NCBI GenBank assembly: GCA_003513015.1
Contig: DOTA01000459.1
Span: forward strand, 1-7,206
Origin: Chloroflexota bacterium
Lineage (GTDB): Bacteria > Chloroflexota > Anaerolineae > Anaerolineales > UBA11858
Reading direction: 5' to 3'
DNA: 7,206 nt
This document shows, in pieces, positions 1 through 6,337 of this stretch; position 1 is the stretch's first letter, and each line of letters begins with the position of its first letter. The position numbers and the translations under genes are program-made. The notes under the pieces are model-generated. The model had not been told where the DNA came from. It did no database searches and saw only the letters and a list, made by a program, of their open reading frames with translations.

Positions 1-94
1 GCGCCACCCGCGCCGGGATGGTTTCCCAGGTGATCACATTACCCCCAATGGATGAGTCGGCGCGCCAGCGGCTGAGCAGCGGAAGGATGCTCAT
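1..94 (-). CDS. Partial N-terminus of a probable DEAD/DEAH-box helicase
   Basis: An open frame starts with ATG at 94-92 on the minus strand and runs without a stop off the window edge, giving 31 residues. The visible peptide contains LLSRWRADSSIGGNV followed by ITWETIPARVA. From memory, this 'hWRAD-SIGGN...W..IPAR' pattern resembles the start of YprA/Hrq1-like DEAD/DEAH-box helicases of Chloroflexota, which carry a C-terminal DUF1998-type zinc region. None of the helicase motifs lies inside the window, so the call rests on N-terminal resemblance alone. The start codon follows the SDR stop codon by three bases, which points to co-transcription and perhaps translational coupling. The Shine-Dalgarno sequence is weak. 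If the resemblance is misleading, this is simply an unidentified downstream gene of the SDR operon. Confidence 0.5.
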   Translation of the reverse strand, partial: MSILPLLSRWRADSSIGGNVITWETIPARVA

Positions 95-97
95 TTC

Positions 98-811
98 TCA
101 GGATTCCGGGCCAAACCACTCGATTTCGATCACCTGTCCAGTGACGAAGCGGGCTTCGTCGGAGGCGAGGAAAACCACCGGGCCGGTACAATCCTCCGGT
201 TGAAGGATCTTCCCCTTATCTTCAGGGACTCCGGAGCGCATGGCGGTATCCACTTTGCCCGGAGCAATGGCGTTCACGCGAATGTGATCGGGCTTGCCTT
301 CTTCGGCGGCAGTTTTGGTGAAGCCGATCTGGCCCCATTTGCTGGCGGCATAGGCCGTGTAAAGTGGGTAGGGGCGCGTCCCTGAAAGCGAGGAAACATT
401 GATAATGCTGCCACCGCCTTGTTTGCGCATGATTTTCCAGACATGCTTGGTGCAGAAAAAAGTAGAAGTCAGGTTGATTTCGAGCAATTTGTTCCAATTG
501 CTGGCATGGGTGCCATAAATGGGCCGGAAAGCCCCCAGCCCGGCGTTGTTGACCAGGATATCAATGCGGCCAAAGGTTTTGAGTGTGAGATCAACCATTA
601 GTTTGACCTGCTCTTCCTGGGTTACATCGGTGGGGATTACCAGGGCTTGCCTGCCGAGTTGATGGATTTGTGTGGCCACAGCTTCGAGATCACTTTCAGT
701 GCGGGCGGCTAAGATCAGGTGGGCACCCTCTTGGGCAAAGCGCAGTGCAATGGCCTTGCCGATACCGCGGCCAGCCCCGGTCACGATGGCAACTTTGTCG
801 CCTAATTGCAT
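98..811 (-). CDS. SDR-family NAD(P)-dependent oxidoreductase
   Basis: A 237-residue classical short-chain dehydrogenase/reductase, the usual length for the family. The Rossmann cofactor motif TGAGRGIG is at residues 11-18, the adenine-contact Asp in TDV at 62, NNAG at 88-91, the structural Asn at 113, and the catalytic Ser141, Tyr154 and Lys158 (YAASK) are all present, so it should be active. Arg15 and the A-A-R motif near residue 37 suggest a preference for NADP(H). It is a cytosolic enzyme of the FabG/glucose-dehydrogenase type, and the substrate cannot be read from the sequence. The C-terminus ends in an acidic and aromatic segment, where many FabG proteins have VDGG. An in-frame ATG 12 codons upstream exists, but the start at 811 is preferred because GGAG lies 5 nt before it and the SDR fold begins at once. 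It is downstream of tatA and a hairpin, and 3 nt before the next gene. Confidence 0.88.
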   Translation of the reverse strand: MQLGDKVAIVTGAGRGIGKAIALRFAQEGAHLILAARTESDLEAVATQIHQLGRQALVIPTDVTQEEQVKLMVDLTLKTFGRIDILVNNAGLGAFRPIYGTHASNWNKLLEINLTSTFFCTKHVWKIMRKQGGGSIINVSSLSGTRPYPLYTAYAASKWGQIGFTKTAAEEGKPDHIRVNAIAPGKVDTAMRSGVPEDKGKILQPEDCTGPVVFLASDEARFVTGQVIEIEWFGPES

Positions 812-815
812 ATCA

Positions 816-822
816 TCTCCTC
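816..822 (-). promoter_or_regulatory. Shine-Dalgarno of the SDR gene
   Basis: GAGGAGA on the minus strand, ending 4 nt before the ATG at 811. It decides the start in favour of this ATG over the in-frame one at 847, which lies inside the hairpin loop. The same seven bases are perfectly complementary to TCTCCTC at 852-858 in the first arm and loop of the upstream hairpin. Confidence 0.8.
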
Positions 823-834
823 TGCCGGATTCCA

Positions 835-864
835 AAAACGTCTCCAATTTTGAGGAGACGTTTT
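835..864 (-). terminator. Intrinsic-terminator-like hairpin between tatA and the SDR gene
   Basis: A perfect inverted repeat: AAAACGTCTCC at 835-845 and GGAGACGTTTT at 854-864 (plus strand), an 11-bp stem whose outer four pairs are A-T, around an 8-nt loop. Read on the minus strand, the stem is followed by a run of five T (838-834), so it fits a Rho-independent terminator 38 nt after the tatA stop codon. Read on the plus strand it also ends in TTTT, but no plus-strand gene precedes it. Only 23 nt separate it from the SDR start, leaving no room for a separate promoter, so it may act as a partial terminator or attenuator in the SDR leader. Confidence 0.65.
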
Positions 865-902
865 ACGGCATCAATGGATTAAATACTCGCTGAGTTAAGC
901 TA

Positions 903-1094
903 TTAGCTCTTCTCTTCAGTGCTTTCGTTGTTCTCAGTCTCTTTTTCTTTTTTCTCGTCATCACCCTGGAGACCATCTTTGAAAGCTTTGATACCGCTAC
1001 CGAGTTCGCCCGCAATTTTACCGATGCGGCCTACGCCAAATAGCACAATCACGATGACGAGGATGATGATTAGTTCAGTAGGTCCTAAGTTCAT
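903..1094 (-). CDS. tatA: Sec-independent (twin-arginine) translocase subunit TatA/E
   Basis: A 63-residue TatA/E-family protein. TatA oligomers form the export path for folded proteins carrying twin-arginine signal peptides, working with TatC. The short periplasmic N-terminus is followed by a transmembrane helix at about residues 6-20 with a polar Glu7, the conserved Phe19-Gly20 hinge, an amphipathic helix at about 22-42 with glycines and positively charged residues, and a highly charged Lys/Glu-rich tail from 45 to the end. All of this is typical of the family. A strong AGGAG lies 7 nt before the ATG. No tatC or tatB is in the window, so it is a stand-alone locus here. It is transcribed divergently from trmFO and followed by a hairpin terminator. 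TatA and TatE cannot be told apart by sequence; TatB is less likely given the short tail. Confidence 0.93.
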   Translation of the reverse strand: MNLGPTELIIILVIVIVLFGVGRIGKIAGELGSGIKAFKDGLQGDDEKKEKETENNESTEEKS

Positions 1095-1101
1095 TTGAAT
1101 A

Positions 1102-1106
1102 CTCCT
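1102..1106 (-). promoter_or_regulatory. Shine-Dalgarno of tatA
   Basis: AGGAG on the minus strand, 7 nt before the tatA ATG at 1094. It is one of the two clearest ribosome binding sites in the window and fixes the start codon. Confidence 0.8.
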
Positions 1107-1111
1107 ATCCG

Positions 1112-1129
1112 ATTCACTTAACTGTGAAT
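1112..1129. repeat. 18-bp dyad upstream of tatA, possible operator
   Basis: ATTCAC, a 6-nt spacer TTAACT, then GTGAAT: a perfect 6+6 inverted repeat 18 nt upstream of the tatA start. Two half-sites about ten bases apart centre to centre suit a dimeric helix-turn-helix regulator. It could also be a chance palindrome in AT-rich intergenic DNA; no regulator gene is adjacent. Confidence 0.35.
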
Positions 1130-1295
1130 TGGTTTTACTACAGATTCGAGAAAAATTCTAGTCCGAGTTTGGCGGTTGGCTCTATTGGTACTGTGATTGT
1201 GAATTTCAACACTACTTCCACATCAAAGGTTCATCTTGTGAAAGCTGAGGCTCTGGTAAAATTCCATGCGCTCTATTCTCCCGCGTTTTGGAATC

Positions 1296-1301
1296 AAAGG
1301 A
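1296..1301 (+). promoter_or_regulatory. Shine-Dalgarno of trmFO
   Basis: AAAGGA, 7 nt before the ATG at 1309. It supports that start over the in-frame TTG at 1288, which has no ribosome binding site and would add seven residues before the FAD motif. Confidence 0.65.
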
Positions 1302-1308
1302 TTTCAGT

Positions 1309-2664
1309 ATGCCCGATTTAATTGTTATTGGTGGGGGTTTGGCTGGCAGTGAAGCAGCCTGGCAGGCTGCCGAGCGTGGCCTTGAGGTTGATCTATATGA
1401 AATGCGGCCGCAGCAACCGACAGGCGCGCATGTCACGTCCTATCTGGCCGAATTGGTCTGCTCCAACTCACTTGGTTCATATTTGCCCGACCGTGCGCCC
1501 GGATTGCTCAAAGAGGAGATTCGCCGCCTGGGTTCTTTGCTGTTGCAATGCGCCGAGCAGACAGCCCTCCCCGCGGGAGGTGCGCTGGCTGTGGGGCGAG
1601 AGCAGTTTGCCCAGTTGGTGACAGAACGCATTGAAACGCATCCCCGCATCAACCTGATTCGGGAAGAATACCCCAACCTCCCAGATCAACCCGCGGTGAT
1701 CGCCTCAGGACCGCTCACATCTGAAAGCCTCTCGAAATCCATTTTGGATTTAACCGGGCAAGAACATCTCTACTTCTTCGATGCCATTTCACCGATTGTC
1801 ACGCTCGAATCGATCAATTTTGAACTGGCCTACCGGGCTTCGCGTTACGATCGCGGCGATCAGGATGAAGGCGATTACATCAACTGCCCCATGAATGCCG
1901 AGGAATATAACGCCTTTATCGAGGCCCTCATCACCGCAGAACGCATCGAACTCAAAAGTTTTGAACTGGATTTGGAGAGCGGCGTCAAGGCCGGGGCGCA
2001 CACCTTTTTTGAGGGTTGCCTACCCATTGAAGTTTTAGCCCGCCGCGGCAAAGATGCGCTGGCCTTTGGCCCGATGCGCCCGGTGGGATTGCGCGATCCC
2101 CGCACGGGACGCTGGCCGCACGCTGTGGTGCAACTTCGGCAAGATAATTTGGCCGGTACCCTCTATAATCTGGTCGGGTTTCAGACGAATCTCAAATTCC
2201 CGGAGCAGCGTCGGGTTTTGCGCCTGATCCCCGGACTCGAAAAAGCTGAGTTTGCCCGTTACGGGCAGATGCACCGCAACACTTTTATCTTTTCACCTGC
2301 GCATCTGCGGCCGACGTTGCAATCCACGCAACGTGATGATCTCTTTTTTGCAGGTCAGATCACCGGGGTGGAAGGGTACGTGGGGAATATCGCCACGGGT
2401 TTGCTTGCGGGCTGGAATGCGGCTCGGGTGTTGCGCGGACAGCTTCCCGTTACCCTGCCTGAAACCACCATGTTGGGTGCGCTGTGTCACTACATCACAC
2501 ACGCGGCTGCCGCCGATTTTCAGCCCATGAAGGCCAATTTCGGTATCTTGCCGCCATTAACGGATACCGGTAAAGGCAAGCGCAATAAACGCCAACGCGC
2601 CGAGGCCTATGCGGCCCGCTCTCTAGCGGATTTGGAATCTTTCTTACCAGCTAGATCAGAGTAA
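1309..2664 (+). CDS. trmFO: Folate/FAD-dependent tRNA (uracil-54-C5-)-methyltransferase TrmFO
   Basis: A 451-residue TrmFO (formerly Gid), which makes ribothymidine at position 54 of the tRNA T-loop using methylene-tetrahydrofolate as carbon donor and reduced FAD as reductant. The N-terminal FAD dinucleotide motif [11 protein letters not shown] is at residues 8-18, followed by LYEMRP at 29-34. Cys51 in ELVCSNSL matches the flavin-reactive cysteine of the family (Cys53 in Bacillus subtilis), and Cys237 in FEGCLPIE matches the second catalytic cysteine (Cys226). Further family blocks are [10 protein letters not shown] (88-97), YINCPM (190-195), FGPMRPVGL (253-261), MHRNTF (321-326) and [14 protein letters not shown] (347-360). 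The start with a lone Pro-Asp before the beta strand is normal. Between YINCPM and FEGC there are about ten more residues than I recall for B. subtilis. It is the first gene of the plus-strand group, 25 nt before the next gene. Confidence 0.96.
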   Translation: MPDLIVIGGGLAGSEAAWQAAERGLEVDLYEMRPQQPTGAHVTSYLAELVCSNSLGSYLPDRAPGLLKEEIRRLGSLLLQCAEQTALPAGGALAVGREQFAQLVTERIETHPRINLIREEYPNLPDQPAVIASGPLTSESLSKSILDLTGQEHLYFFDAISPIVTLESINFELAYRASRYDRGDQDEGDYINCPMNAEEYNAFIEALITAERIELKSFELDLESGVKAGAHTFFEGCLPIEVLARRGKDALAFGPMRPVGLRDPRTGRWPHAVVQLRQDNLAGTLYNLVGFQTNLKFPEQRRVLRLIPGLEKAEFARYGQMHRNTFIFSPAHLRPTLQSTQRDDLFFAGQITGVEGYVGNIATGLLAGWNAARVLRGQLPVTLPETTMLGALCHYITHAAAADFQPMKANFGILPPLTDTGKGKRNKRQRAEAYAARSLADLESFLPARSE

Positions 2665-2689
2665 TCAATCATAACACGTAGCTTTCGAT

Positions 2690-3634
2690 ATGCGCATAGC
2701 CATGTATTCTGACCACAAATTTTTATTAGGGGTTTTACTGGGTTTGGGCTTGTTTGTTTCTGGTTGCGCGGCGGAAACGGTCTCCCCGGCTCCACCTGCG
2801 ACTCTAACGGTAGAGCCGTTCGCAGCCTTCGATGGGGAGCGCGCTTATCAGGATATTGCTACCCAATTGGATTTTGGGCCACGCACGCTGGGCAGTGAAG
2901 GGCATGCTCAAATGCTTGATTGGTTGTTGCAGGATTTACGGGATGCCAATTGGGATGTTTCTATCCAGGAAGCGCCTTACAACGATTACACCATCCAAAA
3001 TGTGGTTGCCAAACGCGGCCAGGGAAAGCCCTGGATCATTTTGGGAGCGCATTATGACACCCGCTTTTACGCCGATCAGGACCCAAACCCCGAAAAGCAC
3101 CTGCAATCGGTTCCGGGTGCCAACGATGGAGCTTCTGGCGTGGCGGTTTTGCTGGAATTGGCCCGAGTTTTGCCGGATGATCTTAATGGCGAAGTCTGGT
3201 TGGTGTTTTTTGACGCAGAGGATAACGGCAGAATCCAGGATTGGGATTGGATTTTGGGATCGCAGGCTTTCGTTACCTCCCTTGAAGAGCAACCGGACGC
3301 GGTGGTGGTCGCCGATATGATTGGGGACGCGAACCTCCAGATTTATTGGGAACAAAATTCGGACCCGGAATTGACGCGCGAAATCTGGGATGTGGCAGAA
3401 TCCCTGGGATATACCGATCAGTTCATCGCCAGTGTTAAATATCGCATCTTGGATGACCACATCCCATTTTTGCAGGCAGGCATCCCGGCCGTCGATCTGA
3501 TTGATTTCGATTACCCTTATTGGCACACTGTGGAGGATACTTTAGAGAAAACATCACCCCAAAGTTTGCAGGCTGTTGGTGATGTTCTGTTGCACTGGCT
3601 CCTGACAAAAATGTCGATGGAAACAACCCCATAA
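2690..3634 (+). CDS. Secreted lipoprotein of peptidase family M28, glutaminyl-cyclase-like
   Basis: A 314-residue exported zinc enzyme. A hydrophobic signal segment (about 11-23) ends in a lipobox-like VSGC with Cys26 as the lipidation site, followed by a Pro/Ala/Thr-rich linker. The M28 zinc domain starts near residue 50. Visible motifs are GAHYDTR (119-125), GANDGASG with the metal-ligand Asp146, FFDAEDNG with Glu177-Asp178 in the catalytic-base and zinc-ligand positions, the conserved ADMIGD (208-213), and WHTVEDT with His279. The WILGSQAF and WHT-EDT pattern is closer to glutaminyl-peptide cyclotransferases, which make N-terminal pyroglutamate, than to leucine aminopeptidases. Whether it is a cyclase or a peptidase is undecided. 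Two in-frame starts exist (2690 and 2702), neither with a Shine-Dalgarno sequence; either yields a working signal peptide. It probably acts at the outer face of the cytoplasmic membrane. Confidence 0.85.
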   Translation: MRIAMYSDHKFLLGVLLGLGLFVSGCAAETVSPAPPATLTVEPFAAFDGERAYQDIATQLDFGPRTLGSEGHAQMLDWLLQDLRDANWDVSIQEAPYNDYTIQNVVAKRGQGKPWIILGAHYDTRFYADQDPNPEKHLQSVPGANDGASGVAVLLELARVLPDDLNGEVWLVFFDAEDNGRIQDWDWILGSQAFVTSLEEQPDAVVVADMIGDANLQIYWEQNSDPELTREIWDVAESLGYTDQFIASVKYRILDDHIPFLQAGIPAVDLIDFDYPYWHTVEDTLEKTSPQSLQAVGDVLLHWLLTKMSMETTP

Positions 3635-3637
3635 TAC

Positions 3638-3657
3638 TGTTGGCAAAAAATCCAACA
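3638..3657 (+). repeat. Short inverted repeat between the M28 gene and the kinase gene
   Basis: TGTTGG, eight bases rich in A, then CCAACA: a perfect 6-bp stem. It starts 3 nt after the M28 stop codon. No T-run follows, so it is a poor intrinsic terminator. It overlaps the candidate -35 element of the kinase promoter and could equally be an operator or chance. Confidence 0.35.
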
Positions 3658-3668
3658 TAGCGTAAACT
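3640..3668 (+). promoter_or_regulatory. Candidate sigma-70-type promoter for the histidine kinase gene
   Basis: TTGGCA (3640-3645, 5 of 6 matches to TTGACA), a 17-nt spacer, then TAAACT (3663-3668, 4 of 6 matches to TATAAT). Transcription would begin near 3675, only about three bases before the kinase ATG, so the transcript would be close to leaderless. That fits the absence of a Shine-Dalgarno sequence there. The -10 match is mediocre. Confidence 0.4.
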
Positions 3669-3677
3669 ATATTTGTT

Positions 3678-4958
3678 ATGCGTATCGTTGAACTGTTAGA
3701 TCAAATTCGCCCGATTTGGATTGAGCGTGTTTCACGTCAGTTGGCCCGCGGGGAAAGTGTTCGGGAGAGTTTTGCTGAACAGTTGGCAGAGTATTTTGAG
3801 ATGATGCAGCAGGCCATCATCACGGGAGACCCTTCCTGGTTGAATAAGGTGCTAGATGGGTGGGCAGAGGCGCGCACCGAAACTGAACTGGAAAAACAAG
3901 AAGCCAGTTTGTCACCAATTTTGGACAAGATTTTGACATCTACGCATGAGATTCTGTCAGAATCGCTCGACAGCCGGGATGCGCTAGATGTGCTTGGGGC
4001 GGTTTTGCCACTTTATTCTTATGCCTTCGAGCGTACCAACCAGCGCGAAACCAAACTTCATGTGGATCATGTTTCCAAAGAATTAGAGGATGCTCGTTTT
4101 TCGTTAGAGCGCCTGGATAAGAGCAAATCGGATTTCATCGCAGTGGCGGCTCATGAGTTGAAAACGCCTTTAACTCTCATCGAAGGGTACGCTGCCATGT
4201 TACGGGATCAATTTCCAACGCATAACCAGGATTCGCCAACGCTCTTGCTCATCAAAGGTGTGGATAACGGGACGCGCCGCTTGCGTGAGATTGTCGATGA
4301 CATGATCGATGTTTCTATGCTGGATAATAACTTGTTGCGGATGAGCTTCCAGCCCGTTTGGGTCAATCAGTTATTGACGATGATCCGGCGTGAATTGGTC
4401 GATCCGTTGCGAGAACGGAAACAAACGCTGAAGATCGTGGAGTTTGAGGGCATCAATGAGATGACCTTTGGCGATTCGGAGCGTTTGTATCAGGCTTTGC
4501 GGAATTTACTTACCAACGCCATCAAGTACACACCAGATGGTGGTTTGATCACCGTCGATGGGCGCATATTAAGTGGTTTTGTTGAAATTTCGATTGCTGA
4601 TACCGGAATTGGCATCAACCTGGATGACCAGGAGCGTATCTTTGAAAAATTTGGCCGCTTAGGGAATGTTGCATTGCATTCCAGTGGTAAGATCAAATTC
4701 AAGGGAGGCGGACCTGGTTTGGGCTTACCGATCACCAAAGGGATCATCGAGGCGCATGGCGGAGCCATTTGGGTTGAATCGGATGGCTATGACGAAGTTC
4801 AATGCCCGGGCGCTACCTTCCATGTTTTGCTGCCGATCCGTAAGGAGCCGCCTGATCAACGTGCGGCCGAAATTTTCCGCCCGCTTGCGGATGCCGGGCT
4901 GACGACTCCCATATTTAATGAACCAGTTGAAAATCCTGCTTTCCGGGGTGAGGATTGA
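3678..4958 (+). CDS. Soluble sensor histidine kinase
   Basis: A 426-residue histidine kinase with no transmembrane segment or signal peptide, so it should sense a cytoplasmic cue. Residues 1-120 form a helical, uncharacterised input domain with recurring Trp, Arg and acidic positions, reminiscent of RsbR/RsbRD-type N-terminal helical domains. A probable coiled coil (about 120-150) leads into HisKA, with phospho-accepting His159 in AAHELKTPLTLIEGY. The HATPase_c domain shows the N box with Asn280 (NLLTNAIKY), G1 with Asp308 (ADTGIGI), the F box FEKFG (322-326), an extended ATP lid with FKGGG (341-345), and G2 GPGLGL (345-350). A Pro-rich tail of about 38 residues follows the domain. No receiver domain or response regulator is nearby, so its partner is unknown. 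It starts 43 nt after the M28 gene, without a Shine-Dalgarno sequence, and hflX follows 32 nt downstream. Confidence 0.93.
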   Translation: MRIVELLDQIRPIWIERVSRQLARGESVRESFAEQLAEYFEMMQQAIITGDPSWLNKVLDGWAEARTETELEKQEASLSPILDKILTSTHEILSESLDSRDALDVLGAVLPLYSYAFERTNQRETKLHVDHVSKELEDARFSLERLDKSKSDFIAVAAHELKTPLTLIEGYAAMLRDQFPTHNQDSPTLLLIKGVDNGTRRLREIVDDMIDVSMLDNNLLRMSFQPVWVNQLLTMIRRELVDPLRERKQTLKIVEFEGINEMTFGDSERLYQALRNLLTNAIKYTPDGGLITVDGRILSGFVEISIADTGIGINLDDQERIFEKFGRLGNVALHSSGKIKFKGGGPGLGLPITKGIIEAHGGAIWVESDGYDEVQCPGATFHVLLPIRKEPPDQRAAEIFRPLADAGLTTPIFNEPVENPAFRGED

Positions 4959-4990
4959 GGAAACACTGGTAAGAAAGTTATCCAAAATTC

Positions 4991-6322
4991 ATGGCGAAAC
5001 GCATAGCTGAACCTACCAAACGCCCTCGTGAACGCGCTTTTCTTGTGGGGGTGGAATTGCGCGATCAAGAAAATCTATTATCCATGGGTGACTCGCTCAC
5101 AGAACTCGGCTTGTTGGCCAAAACTGCGGGGTTGAATGTGGTTGGCGAGATCACGCAGAGATTAAATACCCCCAACCCAAAAACCTTCATTGGCTCTGGT
5201 AAAGTCGAAGAGATTAAAGCGTTAGCCAGCGAAACGTTAGCCGAAGTCATTTTGTTCGATGATGAGCTTTCGCCGCGCCACCAGCGCGAACTGGAAAAGG
5301 TTTTTGGCGAAGAAGTGCGCGTTTTGGATCGCACGGCTTTGATTCTGGATATTTTTGCCCAACATGCCAGCACGAGCGAGGGCGCTTTGCAGGTTGAATT
5401 AGCGCAGTATGAATATCGCCTCCCGCGCCTCACGCGAGCCTGGACGCACCTTGCCCGTCAGGCCGGCGGCGGTGGTGGACGTTCCGGCGTTGGCGGCGTG
5501 GGCTTACGTGGTCCTGGCGAAACCCAGCTCGAAGTTGACCGCCGCGATATTCATCGGCGCATTGATCGCCTGAAAACTGATCTCGAAAAAGTGAGATCGC
5601 AACGCGAGCAGCGTCGCAACCGCCGCCAGCGCTCGCGCATCCCCGTGGTGGCTCTGGTGGGCTACACCAATGCCGGAAAATCAACCCTTCTTAACCAGCT
5701 AACAGCCGCACAAGTTTATGTTGCCGATCAACTTTTTGCCACCCTCGACCCGACTACCCGGCGCGTTGACCTTGCCACTGGTTCCCCGGTTTTGTTCACC
5801 GATACCGTCGGATTCATTCAAAAACTGCCTACCGTTCTCGTCACCGCCTTCCGGGCTACCCTGGAAGAGATTTCCGAGGCCGATTTGCTGGTCCACGTTT
5901 TGGATATTACGCACTTGAATGTGCGCGCCCAAGCCGAATCGGTGCTGGAAACTCTCAAAGAAATCGAAGCCGATCATATTCCCATCCTGACCGCCCTCAA
6001 TAAAATCGACCGCCTCGCTGATCCGCAGGCGGCGCGTGCCGCGCTGGAAACTTTCCCCAATGCGGTTGCCATTTCCGCATTGACGGGGGAAGGCAGAGAT
6101 GATTTACTAACAGCCGTCCAAGAACAACTCTATGAAATGTTTTCCCCACTGGAAGTTCACTTGCCATACAGCCAAGGTAAATTAATTTCACTTTTTCACG
6201 AGCAAGGCCAAATTGAGCGCCTTGAACACGGTAACGGCGGCGTCTTCATTCAAGGGCGCATTCCCGGACGCCTGAAAGCGCAATTCGGCGCTTATCTGCG
6301 GCAGCAAGAATCTGAAAACTAA
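4991..6322 (+). CDS. hflX: GTPase HflX
   Basis: A 443-residue HflX, a GTPase that binds the large ribosomal subunit and, in studied bacteria, splits stalled ribosomes during stress such as heat or antibiotic exposure. The N-terminal HflX domain covers about 16-200, including FIGSGKVEEI (66-75), LFDDELSPRHQREL (88-101), DRTALILDIFAQHA (113-126), and the glycine-rich loop (158-175) ending in GPGETQLE. A basic, coiled-coil linker (about 185-216) leads to the G domain: G1 GYTNAGKS (224-231), switch I around ATLDPTTR (250-257), G3 DTVGF (271-275), G4 NKID (337-340) and G5 SAL (362-364). A C-terminal domain of about 60 residues follows. All GTP-binding motifs are intact. The first ATG fits the usual family start; the Shine-Dalgarno sequence is weak. 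It follows the kinase gene by 32 nt and precedes the small membrane-protein gene by 15 nt, so it is probably in an operon with both. Confidence 0.96.
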   Translation: MAKRIAEPTKRPRERAFLVGVELRDQENLLSMGDSLTELGLLAKTAGLNVVGEITQRLNTPNPKTFIGSGKVEEIKALASETLAEVILFDDELSPRHQRELEKVFGEEVRVLDRTALILDIFAQHASTSEGALQVELAQYEYRLPRLTRAWTHLARQAGGGGGRSGVGGVGLRGPGETQLEVDRRDIHRRIDRLKTDLEKVRSQREQRRNRRQRSRIPVVALVGYTNAGKSTLLNQLTAAQVYVADQLFATLDPTTRRVDLATGSPVLFTDTVGFIQKLPTVLVTAFRATLEEISEADLLVHVLDITHLNVRAQAESVLETLKEIEADHIPILTALNKIDRLADPQAARAALETFPNAVAISALTGEGRDDLLTAVQEQLYEMFSPLEVHLPYSQGKLISLFHEQGQIERLEHGNGGVFIQGRIPGRLKAQFGAYLRQQESEN

Positions 6323-6324
6323 AA

Positions 6325-6329
6325 GGGAG
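6325..6329 (+). promoter_or_regulatory. Shine-Dalgarno of the small membrane-protein gene
   Basis: GGGAG, 8 nt before the GTG at 6338 and just after the hflX stop codon. It is a strong site and is the main evidence that this short gene is translated. Confidence 0.75.
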
Positions 6330-6337
6330 TTTGTCCC

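Larger units (their letters stand above)
1095..1308. promoter_or_regulatory. Divergent intergenic region between tatA and trmFO
   Basis: This 214-nt gap separates two divergent genes, so it must hold promoters for both. On the plus strand TTGGCG followed after 17 nt by TGTGAT (around 1170-1196) is a weak sigma-70-like candidate for trmFO. I find no convincing -35/-10 pair for tatA. The octamer TGTGAATT occurs twice (1123-1130 and 1198-1205), the first copy overlapping the dyad listed separately. No RNA gene, riboswitch or plausible small ORF with a ribosome binding site was seen. Confidence 0.5.

Noticed and set aside
906..965. Low-complexity pyrimidine-rich tract
   Set aside because: It simply encodes the Lys/Glu-rich C-terminal tail of TatA on the other strand.
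1124..1321. A 65-codon plus-strand open frame across the divergent intergenic region
   Set aside because: It begins with GTG inside the dyad, has no Shine-Dalgarno sequence, shows no recognisable motif and overlaps the trmFO start out of frame.
2832..3320. A 162-codon plus-strand open frame
   Set aside because: It is an alternate frame inside the M28 gene with an unlikely Trp-, Arg- and Met-rich composition.
2936..3526. A 196-codon minus-strand open frame
   Set aside because: It lies wholly opposite the M28 gene, whose zinc motifs are intact; the antisense frame has no recognisable domain or ribosome binding site.
5065..5433. A 122-codon minus-strand open frame
   Set aside because: It is antisense to the conserved N-terminal domain of hflX and rich in Ser and Arg, as expected of a shadow frame.
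5579..5598. Inverted repeat GATCTC, 8 nt, GAGATC
   Set aside because: It lies within the hflX linker coding sequence, is only 6 bp and has no T-run; it is most likely a by-product of codon choice.
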